Shown here: in pieces, positions 8,323-16,954 of the stretch | Numbering within the stretch: position 1 is the stretch's first letter | How the letters are laid out: each line of letters opens with the position of its first letter | Source of the DNA: Clostridia bacterium | GTDB taxonomy: Bacteria > Bacillota > Peptococcia > DRI-13 > UBA5745 | Assembly: GCA_018436095.1 (NCBI GenBank) | Contig: JAHDMJ010000008.1 | Coordinates: forward strand, 1-64,000 | Direction of reading: 5' to 3' | DNA: 64,000 nt | The notes under the pieces: generated by a model | What the model saw: only the letters and a program-made list of their open reading frames with translations | What the model was told of the DNA's origin: nothing | The model's database searches: none | Made by a program: the position numbers and the translations under genes

Positions 8323-9315
8323 CTATTTCAAAAAGTCATAGTATACGCCTAAACCTTTTGCCAAGGCGGCTTTGTATAAAAAGGCAGCGGTGACGTTATC
8401 CTGTATTGCCATGCCGACGGTATCAAACACAGTTATTTCTTCGTCACTTTCTCGGCCGGGCTTTAGGCCTAAGATGATTTCGCCGATTTCGCCGTAAATA
8501 TCATCCGGACCGATCACCTTTTCTTCCACAGCGTGATGGGTATCGCCGTTTTTAATACATAAGCCAATGGAATCATTAACTATTTTGGCGCCTTTAAATA
8601 TATCGGTATGGAGCTCCTGCTTATCCGGCAGATCGGCGCCAATTGCCGCAATATGGGTGCCCGGCTTCAGCCATTCTCTTTTTACGACGGGACCTCTGCG
8701 GCCTACGGTAGTGGTGACGACAATGTCAGCAAGGCCAACGGCCTCTTCGGCAGAGGCATAGCCCTTGATAGTTAAGCCGGTTTCCCGGAACATTTCCTCT
8801 GCAAATTTGCGGACTTCTTCTTCCCGATAGCTCCAAACGGCCACTTCCTTTAAATCCCTAACCCGCATAATGGCCCGCAGCTGCTGCCGGGCCTGTTTGC
8901 CGGCGCCAATAATACATAGTTTATCCGCATCTTTTCTTGCCAAATATTTTACGGAAATAGCGCCGGCGGCAGCGGTCCGGCAGCCGGTGATCCAGAAGCC
9001 GTCCATTATACATTTTACGGCGCTGGTATTGGCGTCAAAAAGCAATACCGTGCTTATTCCCGGGGGCAGTCCGATTTTGACATTATCCCGATAGCGGCCG
9101 GAGGAGCATTTGATGGATATATAGCCCCCGGCCATATCCAGGCCGCATTTAAAATCTATTTCCGCATCGGTTCCCGGCTGGGCAATATGCATATAGTCGG
9201 GCTGAACCACATGGCCGCTGTTGAAGGAACGGTAGCCTTCTTCTACGACTTCCCGTACGGTATCCAAATCAATTAAGCTGCCTATTTCAGTTTTATTTAA
9301 AAGCAAAGTCTCCAT
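8323..9315 (-). CDS. Ornithine cyclodeaminase/mu-crystallin family protein, copy 2
   Basis: A 330-residue paralogue of the 6203-7195 gene, nearly colinear with it. The Rossmann motif is LCIIGAGKQARQQ and GCRTAAAGAISVKYL is identical. By alignment with copy 1 the start is ATG 9315 (METLLLNKTE); the in-frame ATG at 9327 directly abuts AAAGG and is too close to it. Changes are concentrated in the N-terminal substrate half (YMHIAQPGTDAEIDF in place of FMHIVKPGTHSGFDF), which could mean a different substrate. Confidence 0.88.
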   Translation of the reverse strand: METLLLNKTEIGSLIDLDTVREVVEEGYRSFNSGHVVQPDYMHIAQPGTDAEIDFKCGLDMAGGYISIKCSSGRYRDNVKIGLPPGISTVLLFDANTSAVKCIMDGFWITGCRTAAAGAISVKYLARKDADKLCIIGAGKQARQQLRAIMRVRDLKEVAVWSYREEEVRKFAEEMFRETGLTIKGYASAEEAVGLADIVVTTTVGRRGPVVKREWLKPGTHIAAIGADLPDKQELHTDIFKGAKIVNDSIGLCIKNGDTHHAVEEKVIGPDDIYGEIGEIILGLKPGRESDEEITVFDTVGMAIQDNVTAAFLYKAALAKGLGVYYDFLK

Positions 9316-9344
9316 AATGCATCTCATCCTTTCTGCAGGCTGCT

Positions 9345-10319
9345 TTACAGGCCCTCGTTGAATATTTTACCGATCATATCAATATCCCAGTTTCCTGAGG
9401 TCAGCACGGAGCAAACCTTTTCATCGGGGCGAAGCTTAATACGCTTGGACAATAAAGCTGCGATGCCCACGGAAGAGGAGGGCTCGGCAATCAATTTGGC
9501 ATGAGTGGCGATCAGCCGCATAGCAGTTTTAATATCTTCTTCATCCACAGTCACAATATCATCCACATATTTTTCGATAATGGGGTAGGGGTTATCTCCC
9601 GGCTCCCGGCAAGCCAAACCGTCGGCAATAGTGGGAAGAAAGTCAACCTCAACCCTGCGGCCCGCTTTCCGGCTTTCGGCATAGGGAGCACATTTTTCTG
9701 ATTCAACGCCGATCACTCTGATTTTGGGATTGATTTCTTTGATGGCTGTGGAAATACCGGAAATCAAGCCGCCGCCGCCAATAGGCACCAATATGGTTTC
9801 GATACCGGGGCAATCCCGCAATATCTCCAAGGCGATAGTTCCCTGACCCGCCATTACGGCAAAGTCTTCATAGGCATGTACCAATATGTAGCCATGCTTT
9901 TCCCGTTCTTCTCTGACGATTTTCATACGTTCTTTATAGTTTCTGGGGCCTAAAAGAACATTGGCGCCGAAGGCTTTTACTTTTTTGATTTTAATCTGAG
10001 GCGCGTCTTCCGGCAAAACTACCGTTACCTTGATAGCGATAGTCCGTCCCGCCAGGGCACAGGCTTGTCCATGATTGCCGGAGGAACTGGTGATAATGCC
10101 TTTGCTTCTTTCCGCCTCGGTGAGGGAAAGGATTTTGTTGGTGGCGCCCCGCATTTTGAATGCTCCTGTAACCTGCAGCATTTCCGGTTTTAAATAAACC
10201 TCGCAACCCAGCACTTCATCCAGTGTGCCCGGGCGAAGGAGGGGGGTACGGACAGTATAGGGATGTATCCGCTTTTCTGCTTCATCAATATCTTTCAGTG
10301 TCAGGCCGTTTTTCTCCAA
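9345..10319 (-). CDS. Threonine dehydratase-like PLP enzyme, copy 2
   Basis: A 324-residue paralogue of the 7223-8197 gene with the same PLP lysine motif TGAFKMRGA, SSSGNHGQA and VPIGGGGLISG. The start is TTG at 10319 behind TAGGAGG, at the position of the ATG in copy 1, so use of a weak start codon may lower output. It is followed 29 bases later by its OCD partner. Copy 2 is the unit next to the LysR gene and is probably its direct target. Confidence 0.88.
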   Translation of the reverse strand: MEKNGLTLKDIDEAEKRIHPYTVRTPLLRPGTLDEVLGCEVYLKPEMLQVTGAFKMRGATNKILSLTEAERSKGIITSSSGNHGQACALAGRTIAIKVTVVLPEDAPQIKIKKVKAFGANVLLGPRNYKERMKIVREEREKHGYILVHAYEDFAVMAGQGTIALEILRDCPGIETILVPIGGGGLISGISTAIKEINPKIRVIGVESEKCAPYAESRKAGRRVEVDFLPTIADGLACREPGDNPYPIIEKYVDDIVTVDEEDIKTAMRLIATHAKLIAEPSSSVGIAALLSKRIKLRPDEKVCSVLTSGNWDIDMIGKIFNEGL

Positions 10320-10404
10320 ACTGCATTCCTCCTAATCAAAATCTAAACCTCATCTCCATTATATTGGTAATGCTGCTTAGACACCATTAGCGTTATGTAC
10401 ATAA

Positions 10405-10431
10405 AGAGCCATAACGATTTGTTATGGCTCT
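10405..10431 (-). terminator. Hairpin overlapping the LysR stop codon
   Basis: Eleven-bp arms (10405-10415, 10421-10431, AGAGCCATAAC) with loop GATTT. It overlaps the last codons of the LysR gene and precedes the copy-2 promoter. It is the sister of the hairpin at 8281-8313 and carries the same loop. Confidence 0.6.
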
Positions 10432-11330
10432 AAAAGCTGCTGGATATTGGCAATCAGTTTCTTGGCATATGGGGAAAGTTCGCGGCCATTTTCTCTCACA
10501 TAACCTAAAGTAAGGGTCGGACCCATGCCTGCAACAGACAAGCTTTTCAAATTGTACTGCTGCAATTTAGGATAGCTTAAGTCGATACCGATATCAACCA
10601 GATCCGTTTGCGCCAACAGATTTATTGATAAATACTCGCTGTTTGTGCACACCGCCGGCTGAAAGGCCGCCGCCGTATTAATCAGGCCTAAGCCGGTTTG
10701 GGACAGCTCGTCTTCCAAAGAAAAAAAGTCATTAAGCCCCCTGACATATCGTAAGTTTTTCAGTTCATTGACGGTCACAGCGTCTTTCGTATACAAAGGA
10801 CTGTTGGGACCGGCATAAATACAGGGGCTCAGCTTGCCCAGAATGATAAAATCCAGCTTCTTTGCTGCCGCCACATTAAGAAAGGCGTTGATCTGTTTTT
10901 GGGATACATACAAAATGCCGATTTCCGAAATACCATGCTCAACATGAATTAAAATCTCTTCCACAGTGCCTTGCCTGTGTTCTATGCTTATATCTTTATG
11001 TTTTTTGTAAAGCTCCACCAAAAGCTGAGCGATAATATTACTCTGATAGGTGGACAAATAGAAAGTGTTTTTACTTTTGTTATGCTCCGTATTTGTGATC
11101 AGGTTTGCGTTTTTCACAATATTGGAGGCGTATTCGAATATAGATTTGCCATAAGGCGTCAGCTTAAGCCCCCGGCTTGTCCTCTCAAACAGAATATCAC
11201 CTAATTCCTGCTCAAGACTGCGTATTACCTTGCTTACGTTGGGCTGCGAAGTATAAAGCTTGGCAGCCGCTTTGCCAAGGCTGCCGCACTCGCAGGCAAC
11301 AAGAAAGAATTCCAGTTGTTTTAGCTCCAT
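10422..11330 (-). CDS. LysR family transcriptional regulator
   Basis: A 302-residue protein with the LysR N-terminal helix-turn-helix (MELKQLEFFLVACECGSLGK, then AAAKLYTSQPNVSKVIRSLE) and a two-lobed effector domain from about residue 90. It lies upstream of, and in the same direction as, the duplicated dehydratase/OCD pairs, so it probably controls them. Its ribosome site is weak. The effector may be the amino acid used by the enzymes (inference). Confidence 0.9.
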   Translation of the reverse strand: MELKQLEFFLVACECGSLGKAAAKLYTSQPNVSKVIRSLEQELGDILFERTSRGLKLTPYGKSIFEYASNIVKNANLITNTEHNKSKNTFYLSTYQSNIIAQLLVELYKKHKDISIEHRQGTVEEILIHVEHGISEIGILYVSQKQINAFLNVAAAKKLDFIILGKLSPCIYAGPNSPLYTKDAVTVNELKNLRYVRGLNDFFSLEDELSQTGLGLINTAAAFQPAVCTNSEYLSINLLAQTDLVDIGIDLSYPKLQQYNLKSLSVAGMGPTLTLGYVRENGRELSPYAKKLIANIQQLLEP

Positions 11331-11371
11331 ATTTTCGCCTGTGCTTTCTCCGGGATGTTTCCCATTGGTGA

Positions 11372-11471
11372 TTATCGGGCAAATAAATCTTTGTCTTTAT
11401 CGGAATTCCAAACATACTCAATGTAATTTGCCGTTTCCCCCCATCTGGCGCAATTTGTCCATGCGCTCACC
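11372..11471 (-). pseudogene. Possible C-terminal remnant of the lipoprotein gene
   Basis: Past the stop of the 75-residue lipoprotein, another minus-strand frame reads WTNCARWGETANYIEYVWNS, then DKDKDLFAR and a stop at 11374-11372. It has no start codon of its own and the sequence looks protein-like. This suggests the 11472 gene once continued and was broken by a frameshift plus loss of the middle. It is too short for certainty. Confidence 0.3.
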
Positions 11472-11699
11472 TCATTCTTTGAATTCTAAAGAAACAATAC
11501 TGCTGTTATATTGCTTGCCATCCCATTGGGTATAAGCCAGTTTTTCGCCGGAGGGACTCCAGCAGGTAATAGCGTTGCTGATATTTGCTGCAACCTGGGT
11601 AGTTGTTGCGCCATTTGGATTTTTTGTGCTGCAGCCGGCTGTTGCCGCAATGAAAAACAGAGTGCATAGTATTGCTGCAATATGTATTTTTTTCATCAT
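11472..11699 (-). CDS. Short lipoprotein, probably truncated (TolB/PD40-like)
   Basis: 75 residues with a lipoprotein signal: basic MMKKIH, hydrophobic stretch, and lipobox ATAGC with Cys near residue 23. After the anchor only about 50 residues remain. They include TCWSPSGEKLAYTQWDGKQY, which resembles one blade of a PD40/TolB-type beta-propeller. Propeller proteins have several such blades, so this is likely the front end of a decayed gene (see 11372-11471). Alternatively it is a small intact lipoprotein. It starts 24 bases after the Fe-S gene. Confidence 0.55.
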   Translation of the reverse strand: MMKKIHIAAILCTLFFIAATAGCSTKNPNGATTTQVAANISNAITCWSPSGEKLAYTQWDGKQYNSSIVSLEFKE

Positions 11700-11723
11700 G
11701 AAGAATTTTGCTCTTAAGGCCGA

Positions 11724-12995
11724 CTATTTTTGAGACTTTGACAACAACTTATCCAAATAGATGGATTTAAACTGCTTGCTGGCCAGAAGCTGCTTTAGAG
11801 GCGGTAATTTAAGAATAACCCCAAGAACTGCCGCCATAGCCCGGTGATTGGCAAAGGCCTGGTTGTCAAAAATAAGGTTTTGCAGGGTGCCTTTTTCGAT
11901 GGCTTGTAAGACAAAGCGGTGGGTGCTATTCACCGGAGTAATGACTTGAATCTCCCGCCGCACTAATTCAATGGCTTTTGTGGGGCAGTTGCGCAGGCAG
12001 ACGCCGCAGCCTAGGCATACTTCATTATCGACTTGAGCTACTTTACCATCCTCGCCGTTTATCATGGCAATGGCCAATACAGGGCAAACCTTTGCACATT
12101 TACCGCAACCGATGCATTCACCAGAAATTTTCGGGATATAGTTGGTGGTGGCCACCGGCTGCATGGGACTGAATTTCCTTGCTGCCTGCAAGGCTTCGCA
12201 GCAGCAGCCGCAGCAATTGCAAATAAACGCCGGGTCTTGGCGGACGTTTTCGCCCATCTGTACCAGATTGGCTGCATAAGAACGCTCCAGCACATCCATT
12301 GCTTCTTTCTTGTCAATTAATCTGGCATGGCGGCCATTTTCCGCAAGGGAGCGGGCTACATTGCCCAAAGTGAGACACACATCCAAGGGTGCGTTTATTT
12401 TGCAGGGCTGGTCTGCATGAAACATCTTATGCCGGCAATAGCAGGTCCCCACTCCTATATGAGTCGCTTCTTCAATGATATGGCTGGCCCGCTCGTAATC
12501 CAGGATGTGAATGGTGTTTTCATTGGTCAGGACCGGCTCCTGCACATAAACCCGGCCCAGGCGGGTCTCTGTTGCGAAGAATAGATCCTTGACGAAATCT
12601 TCTTCCACATTCATGTATTGATAGTACAATTCACTTAGATATTTCTGGTCGATGTCGCCCCTTGTGCGCATTAGGGCAAATTCAATGAAGCCAGCCATGG
12701 GCGGCGGCATAACAAACTGCCGCACCCCGTTATAGAAGGAGTCCACAAGCAAGGCCTTCTCACAAAGGCGCTCTAAGAAAGCTTCGGCTTCAGCTTCCGT
12801 AGTATGCCAGAGCTTTGCCGCTTTTTTTGCCGTGAAAGGCCGGACCGGCAATAAAGCTACCTGTCTGGCTTCCGTTTCTGTATATAAAACTTGCAAGATT
12901 TTATACAGGCTTTCCGACGCCGGGGCCCCTTGGGTAAACCAATTGATTCGTTCTTCTAAATTCTTGTAAGCATCTTTGCTTGTGATATGACCCAT
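11724..12995 (-). CDS. 4Fe-4S dicluster ferredoxin-like protein with extra Cys motifs
   Basis: A 423-residue soluble protein. The N-terminal half has a winged-helix-like region (residues about 20-100). The middle carries GVGTCYCRHK...C...C and CNCCGCCCEAL cysteine clusters. The C-terminal half has two classical 4Fe-4S motifs, CIGCGKCAKVCP and CLGCGVCLRNCP. Such proteins are common in anaerobes, and most have no proven function; electron transfer is likely. GAAAGG precedes ATG. The gene stands alone, with a 270-base gap upstream. Confidence 0.8.
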   Translation of the reverse strand: MGHITSKDAYKNLEERINWFTQGAPASESLYKILQVLYTETEARQVALLPVRPFTAKKAAKLWHTTEAEAEAFLERLCEKALLVDSFYNGVRQFVMPPPMAGFIEFALMRTRGDIDQKYLSELYYQYMNVEEDFVKDLFFATETRLGRVYVQEPVLTNENTIHILDYERASHIIEEATHIGVGTCYCRHKMFHADQPCKINAPLDVCLTLGNVARSLAENGRHARLIDKKEAMDVLERSYAANLVQMGENVRQDPAFICNCCGCCCEALQAARKFSPMQPVATTNYIPKISGECIGCGKCAKVCPVLAIAMINGEDGKVAQVDNEVCLGCGVCLRNCPTKAIELVRREIQVITPVNSTHRFVLQAIEKGTLQNLIFDNQAFANHRAMAAVLGVILKLPPLKQLLASKQFKSIYLDKLLSKSQK

Positions 12996-13163
12996 TTTCG
13001 CAACCTTTCATTTACCGCTCCACTTCGTCCTCCGACAAACAATCCTCAAGGGGGAGCATTGCCTTCTCCAATTTTAGCCAAATCGAGACCGATTTTAATT
13101 AAATCAAGCCGATTTGTGCAATTTCTTCGGTTGGGGGAGAAATACTTCCCCTGCATTTTACAT

Positions 13164-13224
13164 ACAACCGCAATTTTTGTACACCCTGTTCCGGCCAATT
13201 GACCACAACCGCAATTTTTGTACA
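13164..13224. repeat. 20-bp direct repeat, 41-bp period
   Basis: ACAACCGCAATTTTTGTACA occurs at 13164-13183 and again at 13205-13224. The core TTTTTGTACA is shared with repeats near 24080 and 33550-33720. It lies in the 274-base gap between the Fe-S gene and the DUF488 gene, which also holds a CAAATCG/CGATTTG inverted pair near 13079-13116 and no credible gene. Confidence 0.65.
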
Positions 13225-13269
13225 AGCCGCCGCACAACCCGCATAATTGCCTTTTCAGCTCCCCCTAAA

Positions 13270-13638
13270 TTATAAAATTAAACTCTTTGATTCCAGATAT
13301 TCCTTTAAAATTATTGCATGATTGACTTGAGGATCTTTCGCCCCATACAACAAAGTAACCATATTCCCTTTACTCTGCAGAATTACCTGTCGGGCGGCTG
13401 CTTGCGCCTCGGCATTTGTATCCAGTTCGGCTTGATACAGTGCAGAGAACTCCTCAAATTTTTCCGTTTTGTGACCAAACCATATGCGTAGCTGAGGGCT
13501 GGGGGCCAGTTCTTTCACCCAGCCGTCCAGGTGTGCGTTTACTTTGGCAATGCCCCGGGGCCAGAGGCGATCCACCAGCAAACGTATTCCGTCACTTTCC
13601 TGAAATGGGTCATAAATCCGTTTGATTTGCAGAGCCAT
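13270..13638 (-). CDS. DUF488 family protein (YeaO-like)
   Basis: A 122-residue protein with the DUF488 hallmarks LLVDRLWPRGI near the N-terminus and LYGAKDPQVNHAIILKEYL at the end. ATG at 13638 is preceded by GAGGTGAG seven bases away; the in-frame GTG at 13650 lies inside that ribosome site. Function unknown. It is 41 bases downstream of the ICMT-like gene and may share its transcript. Confidence 0.85.
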   Translation of the reverse strand: MALQIKRIYDPFQESDGIRLLVDRLWPRGIAKVNAHLDGWVKELAPSPQLRIWFGHKTEKFEEFSALYQAELDTNAEAQAAARQVILQSKGNMVTLLYGAKDPQVNHAIILKEYLESKSLIL

Positions 13639-13679
13639 ATGAATGCTCACCTCGCTATGTTTTATTATAATCCCAGCCG

Positions 13680-14261
13680 TTACAAATACCGCCGCACCTT
13701 CCGGCAGTAATCCTCATATTCCGCACCGTAATACGAACGCAGAAAGGTTTCCTCACGCAATATTTGCCTGTGTATTAATAGTGCGAAAGCAATAACCGCC
13801 ACTAAAATAACGGCGTTTCGGTGGACCAGGAACAGTCCAATAAAGAAAGAATCAAAGCAAATGTAGATAGGATTGCGGCTGAAGCGAAACATCCCGGTTG
13901 TGACGAGTCTATTGGGTTTTTGTTCATCAATACCTACCCTGAAGGAATCCCCAAAGGAGATAAGTGTAAATATCAGCCCCATAACGGCTGCCGCAGAGAG
14001 GGCCAACCCCAGCCAGCCCGGAATGATAGTTCTCCAGAATGGACGAATGAACGGCTCCCATAGTGGTAACTGAAGGCTGTTGGCAAGAACGGCATAAATT
14101 ATCGCCAATACAAAGGGTACAAGCAAAAAGTCTGTTTTATCCGTAGCGCCGAAGACAATAGCACGAATTCCTTTACGCCGCAGCAACGCGGCCCGGACTA
14201 AAACTGTTAAAATAAACATGACGAAAAAAACTACGCTTGCATTATATTGCAAAGCCTGCAT
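13680..14261 (-). CDS. Isoprenylcysteine carboxyl methyltransferase-like membrane protein
   Basis: 193 residues with five to six membrane helices. The C-terminal signature GMFRFSRNPIYICF, followed by EETFLRSYYGAEYEDYCRKV, is the SAM-binding pattern of the ICMT/PEMT superfamily. Bacterial members methylate lipids or small molecules, or are uncharacterised. GGAGG lies ten bases before ATG. The substrate cannot be inferred. Confidence 0.8.
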   Translation of the reverse strand: MQALQYNASVVFFVMFILTVLVRAALLRRKGIRAIVFGATDKTDFLLVPFVLAIIYAVLANSLQLPLWEPFIRPFWRTIIPGWLGLALSAAAVMGLIFTLISFGDSFRVGIDEQKPNRLVTTGMFRFSRNPIYICFDSFFIGLFLVHRNAVILVAVIAFALLIHRQILREETFLRSYYGAEYEDYCRKVRRYL

Positions 14262-14324
14262 TTTTCACTAGCCTCCATTAACTATATTCTATAACATGAG
14301 AGCTCTTATTTTTGAAACGGTTTT

Positions 14325-16322
14325 CTATAAAAACCAAACTTGATTTCTACCGGTATTTTTTGCCTGATATAAAGCTTTATCAGCCATATTAAATAAATCT
14401 TGATAAGAAGAGTCATGATCCGGAACCATGCAAGAACATCCTATACTGACAGTGATGCAATTGCTTACCGGCGATTTTTCATGAGGAATCCCCAGATCCT
14501 CGATCTTTTGCCGCAGCATATCAGCGGCCTTTATTGTATCGCCTTTACCCGCCCCGATTAACAGCACGATAAACTCTTCCCCGCCATAACGGGCCAACAT
14601 GTCTGTTGAACGGGACAAGGAATTCTTGAGGGTGTGGCCAACCTTAATGAGACATTTATCTCCTTCCAAATGCCCGTAAAAATCATTGAACATTTTAAAA
14701 TAATCAATATCCAGAAGCAATAAAGCCAGGGGTTTTTGATATCTTAAGCAGTGGCACCACGCATTTTTGACCATTTGATTATATTTTCGCCTGTTCCATA
14801 TCCCGGTTAAAGAATCCTTAAAAGAATATCTCTGCAAAATCCGGTTTTTTCTTTCTAATTCAAGGTTCTGGTATTCTATTTTTTGATGGGATTTCTCTAG
14901 ATCCCTTGTCCGCTGGAGTACCAATTCATCTAAATGGGCATTAATTTCCGTTAGCTTTGCCGTCATCAACTCCTTTTGTTCCAAGGCATCGGAAGCTCTC
15001 TTTGCTATCAGCAAAGAGTTTGCACAAGCGAAGATGAATAGCCCAAAAGGAGTAAGATTGCCAACCTTAACTAAGGCCCTTAGAAACATGAGTTTATTAT
15101 CATGCATCCATGGGCTGAAGAAAATAATATCATTTATACTGCTTATCAATAGAGCCATGGCGCCTAAACCGATAAGCCAGCTATCTTTTTGCTTATGAAG
15201 GGATATTTTGATAAATGCCCTTGCAATGTAGAGAATTACGCCAAGACTCCACATCTGGTATAAAATATTAATAGACGTGAAAAACCGGGCAGGGGTCAAA
15301 AGCACGATTGCTGCAAAAATGCCTCCCACTATTTGGGCTGTTTTGATCATTTTTGTATGGAAATATCCAGGGAAAATTGACATAAAAAACATTAAGGCCA
15401 GGGGAACGCCCAAATAGTAGGTCAACGTCAATATTTTATGGGCAATTTCCCAGCTAAAGGCAGGAAATAGGTAGACAAAAAAGCATTCCCCTGCCAACAA
15501 AATCCTTATTGCGATCAAAATACAAAACAATCCGAAGTACATTGGAGAGCCGTCTTTTTTCCCTCTGAAGAAAAATAAAGTAAGATGATATGTTCCAATG
15601 AATATCAGGCTTCCAAACAGAAAAAATTCCATAGCTATATTTTTTAGTTTGAGTTCAAGGATCTGATCTTCAGCGCCAAGCTTTAAGCTCTCCAGTATGC
15701 CGCCGCTGCGGTGATAAAAATTAGAAACCTGAATTAAAATCTCATTTTCTCCTTGTTGCCCTTCAAAAAAAGCAATCTGGGGCAGATACTGGGGTTTCAT
15801 TGTATCTCTGGTTGTACCCACTATTCCGGCAGAGGCAATTAATTCGCCATTGAGCCAGAGTTTATATGCCGTACGCAGCCGTGGAATCTTTAAAGCAAAT
15901 CTCTTACTCTCATCAGTTATAAAAGTCAGCCGGAAGGTTGCATAACCGTCCCCGGAATAAGCGCTCTCATTAGCTGGCTGTTCGTTCCATGAACCGGGGA
16001 GATCCACATAGCCGGTTAGCCGGCCGGCTGTTAATTCGCCGGGGCTTAGAAGTTGGTGCCAGAAAAATTCCCATTGGCCGTCTAAAGAGACAATATCATT
16101 TTCGAATTCTAATTGCGTCAAATCAAGGATTCCTGCCACGGCCTTTGGATAAAGCTGGAAGCTTGGGCCGGATAGGCCGAAAAAAAAGAGGAGTATACCG
16201 GCTGCCAGAATGACGATAAGCTGTTTTGAACGCCATCGTAATCCCCGCCTTTTGGTTGCTTCTTCCTTTGCTATGATTTCATTATTTTCTTCTGCCTTCT
16301 TGAGAATCATTTCACATTCCAA
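14325..16322 (-). CDS. Membrane diguanylate cyclase, 7TMR-DISM with GGDEF
   Basis: 665 residues: a membrane anchor (about 33-51), an extracytoplasmic jelly-roll 7TMR-DISM extracellular-2-like domain (about 60-225, with DGQWEFFW and LPGSWNEQ), seven helices (about 229-445), a coiled coil (445-498), and GGDEF (500-665). The active motif RYGGEEF (578-584) and inhibitory site RSTD (571-574) are intact. It should turn an external ligand signal, often sugar-like in this fold, into c-di-GMP. The start may be TTG 16322 or ATG 16310. Confidence 0.9.
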   Translation of the reverse strand: MECEMILKKAEENNEIIAKEEATKRRGLRWRSKQLIVILAAGILLFFFGLSGPSFQLYPKAVAGILDLTQLEFENDIVSLDGQWEFFWHQLLSPGELTAGRLTGYVDLPGSWNEQPANESAYSGDGYATFRLTFITDESKRFALKIPRLRTAYKLWLNGELIASAGIVGTTRDTMKPQYLPQIAFFEGQQGENEILIQVSNFYHRSGGILESLKLGAEDQILELKLKNIAMEFFLFGSLIFIGTYHLTLFFFRGKKDGSPMYFGLFCILIAIRILLAGECFFVYLFPAFSWEIAHKILTLTYYLGVPLALMFFMSIFPGYFHTKMIKTAQIVGGIFAAIVLLTPARFFTSINILYQMWSLGVILYIARAFIKISLHKQKDSWLIGLGAMALLISSINDIIFFSPWMHDNKLMFLRALVKVGNLTPFGLFIFACANSLLIAKRASDALEQKELMTAKLTEINAHLDELVLQRTRDLEKSHQKIEYQNLELERKNRILQRYSFKDSLTGIWNRRKYNQMVKNAWCHCLRYQKPLALLLLDIDYFKMFNDFYGHLEGDKCLIKVGHTLKNSLSRSTDMLARYGGEEFIVLLIGAGKGDTIKAADMLRQKIEDLGIPHEKSPVSNCITVSIGCSCMVPDHDSSYQDLFNMADKALYQAKNTGRNQVWFL

Positions 16323-16482
16323 TCTTCTTTCAATTAAGACTCTAATTTGAATAAAAAATTAGGAATCCTTCGCAATAGAATGTAATACAGAAAGGGGCCG
16401 GTGTCAATGGCTGTGGTTGTGATGAAAAGAGAGCGGAGGGGGAGGCTGTGAAGAATTATGCGCAGCCCCCATTCCTATATGC

Positions 16483-16824
16483 CTATTCCCAACTTTTCCA
16501 GACATCCGGTTCATAACCGATCGTTGCTTTATGTCCGTTGCGAACAACCGGTGTTTTGATTAGTTTAGGATTTTCAAGGATTTTTTCTTCTTTATCTTCT
16601 GCTCTAAGATATTTGATGAGCGCCAACAATTGCTTATCTTTACAGTCCGGATCAATTAGATTTTCATATCCGCCCACAGCTTGTTTAACACTGTTGAATT
16701 CTCCCTTGCTCATTCCTTTCTGAGCAAGATCGATGAGCTGATATTTTATGTTGCGCTCTTTGAAATATCTTTCTGCTTTCTTGGTATCGAAGCATTTGGG
16801 TTTGCCGAATATTTGTATATTCAA
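16483..16824 (-). CDS. ArsC/Spx family reductase-like protein
   Basis: 113 residues with the ArsC thioredoxin-like fold: IQIFGKPKCFDTKKAERYF with one active Cys in place of CxxC, and the TPVVRNGHKATIGYEPDVW C-terminal motif. TTG at 16824 has GGAGG eight bases upstream and gives the usual family length. The in-frame ATG at 16839 overlaps that site. The ArsC-type R-x-x-R pattern is not evident, so arsenate reduction is doubtful. A redox or Spx-like role is equally possible. Confidence 0.75.
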   Translation of the reverse strand: MNIQIFGKPKCFDTKKAERYFKERNIKYQLIDLAQKGMSKGEFNSVKQAVGGYENLIDPDCKDKQLLALIKYLRAEDKEEKILENPKLIKTPVVRNGHKATIGYEPDVWKSWE

Positions 16825-16954
16825 AAATAAATCCTCCATATCTTCCGATTCTAATAAAAATCCTTACCATCAGGGGCAGGCAGTGCAGGCAAATTTTGCT
16901 CACCAAATTATAAATTAGCTATACTGATTATAGCATGACGACTCTTATTTGTGA

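Larger units (their letters stand above)
6203..10431 (-). repeat. Tandem duplication of a two-gene operon with its control region
   Basis: Two units of about 2.1 kb lie head to tail, each a dehydratase-like gene followed by an OCD-like gene. The similarity extends past the genes. Both upstream regions share TAATGGTGT and TATAAT blocks, and the hairpins at 8281-8313 and 10405-10431 share the core CCATAACGATTTGTTATGG. The LysR gene sits upstream of unit 2. The proteins have clearly diverged, so the duplication is not recent. Confidence 0.85.

Noticed and set aside
6203-10319. Hydroxyectoine degradation operon (eutBC)
   Set aside because: The two families match, but no ectoine hydrolase, deacetylase, transaminase or transporter is nearby, so only the enzyme chemistry is borrowed as analogy.
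13046-13237. Minus-strand 63-codon frame in the 12996-13269 gap
   Set aside because: It is built on the ACAACCGCAATTTTTGTACA repeat; no ribosome site or known motif.
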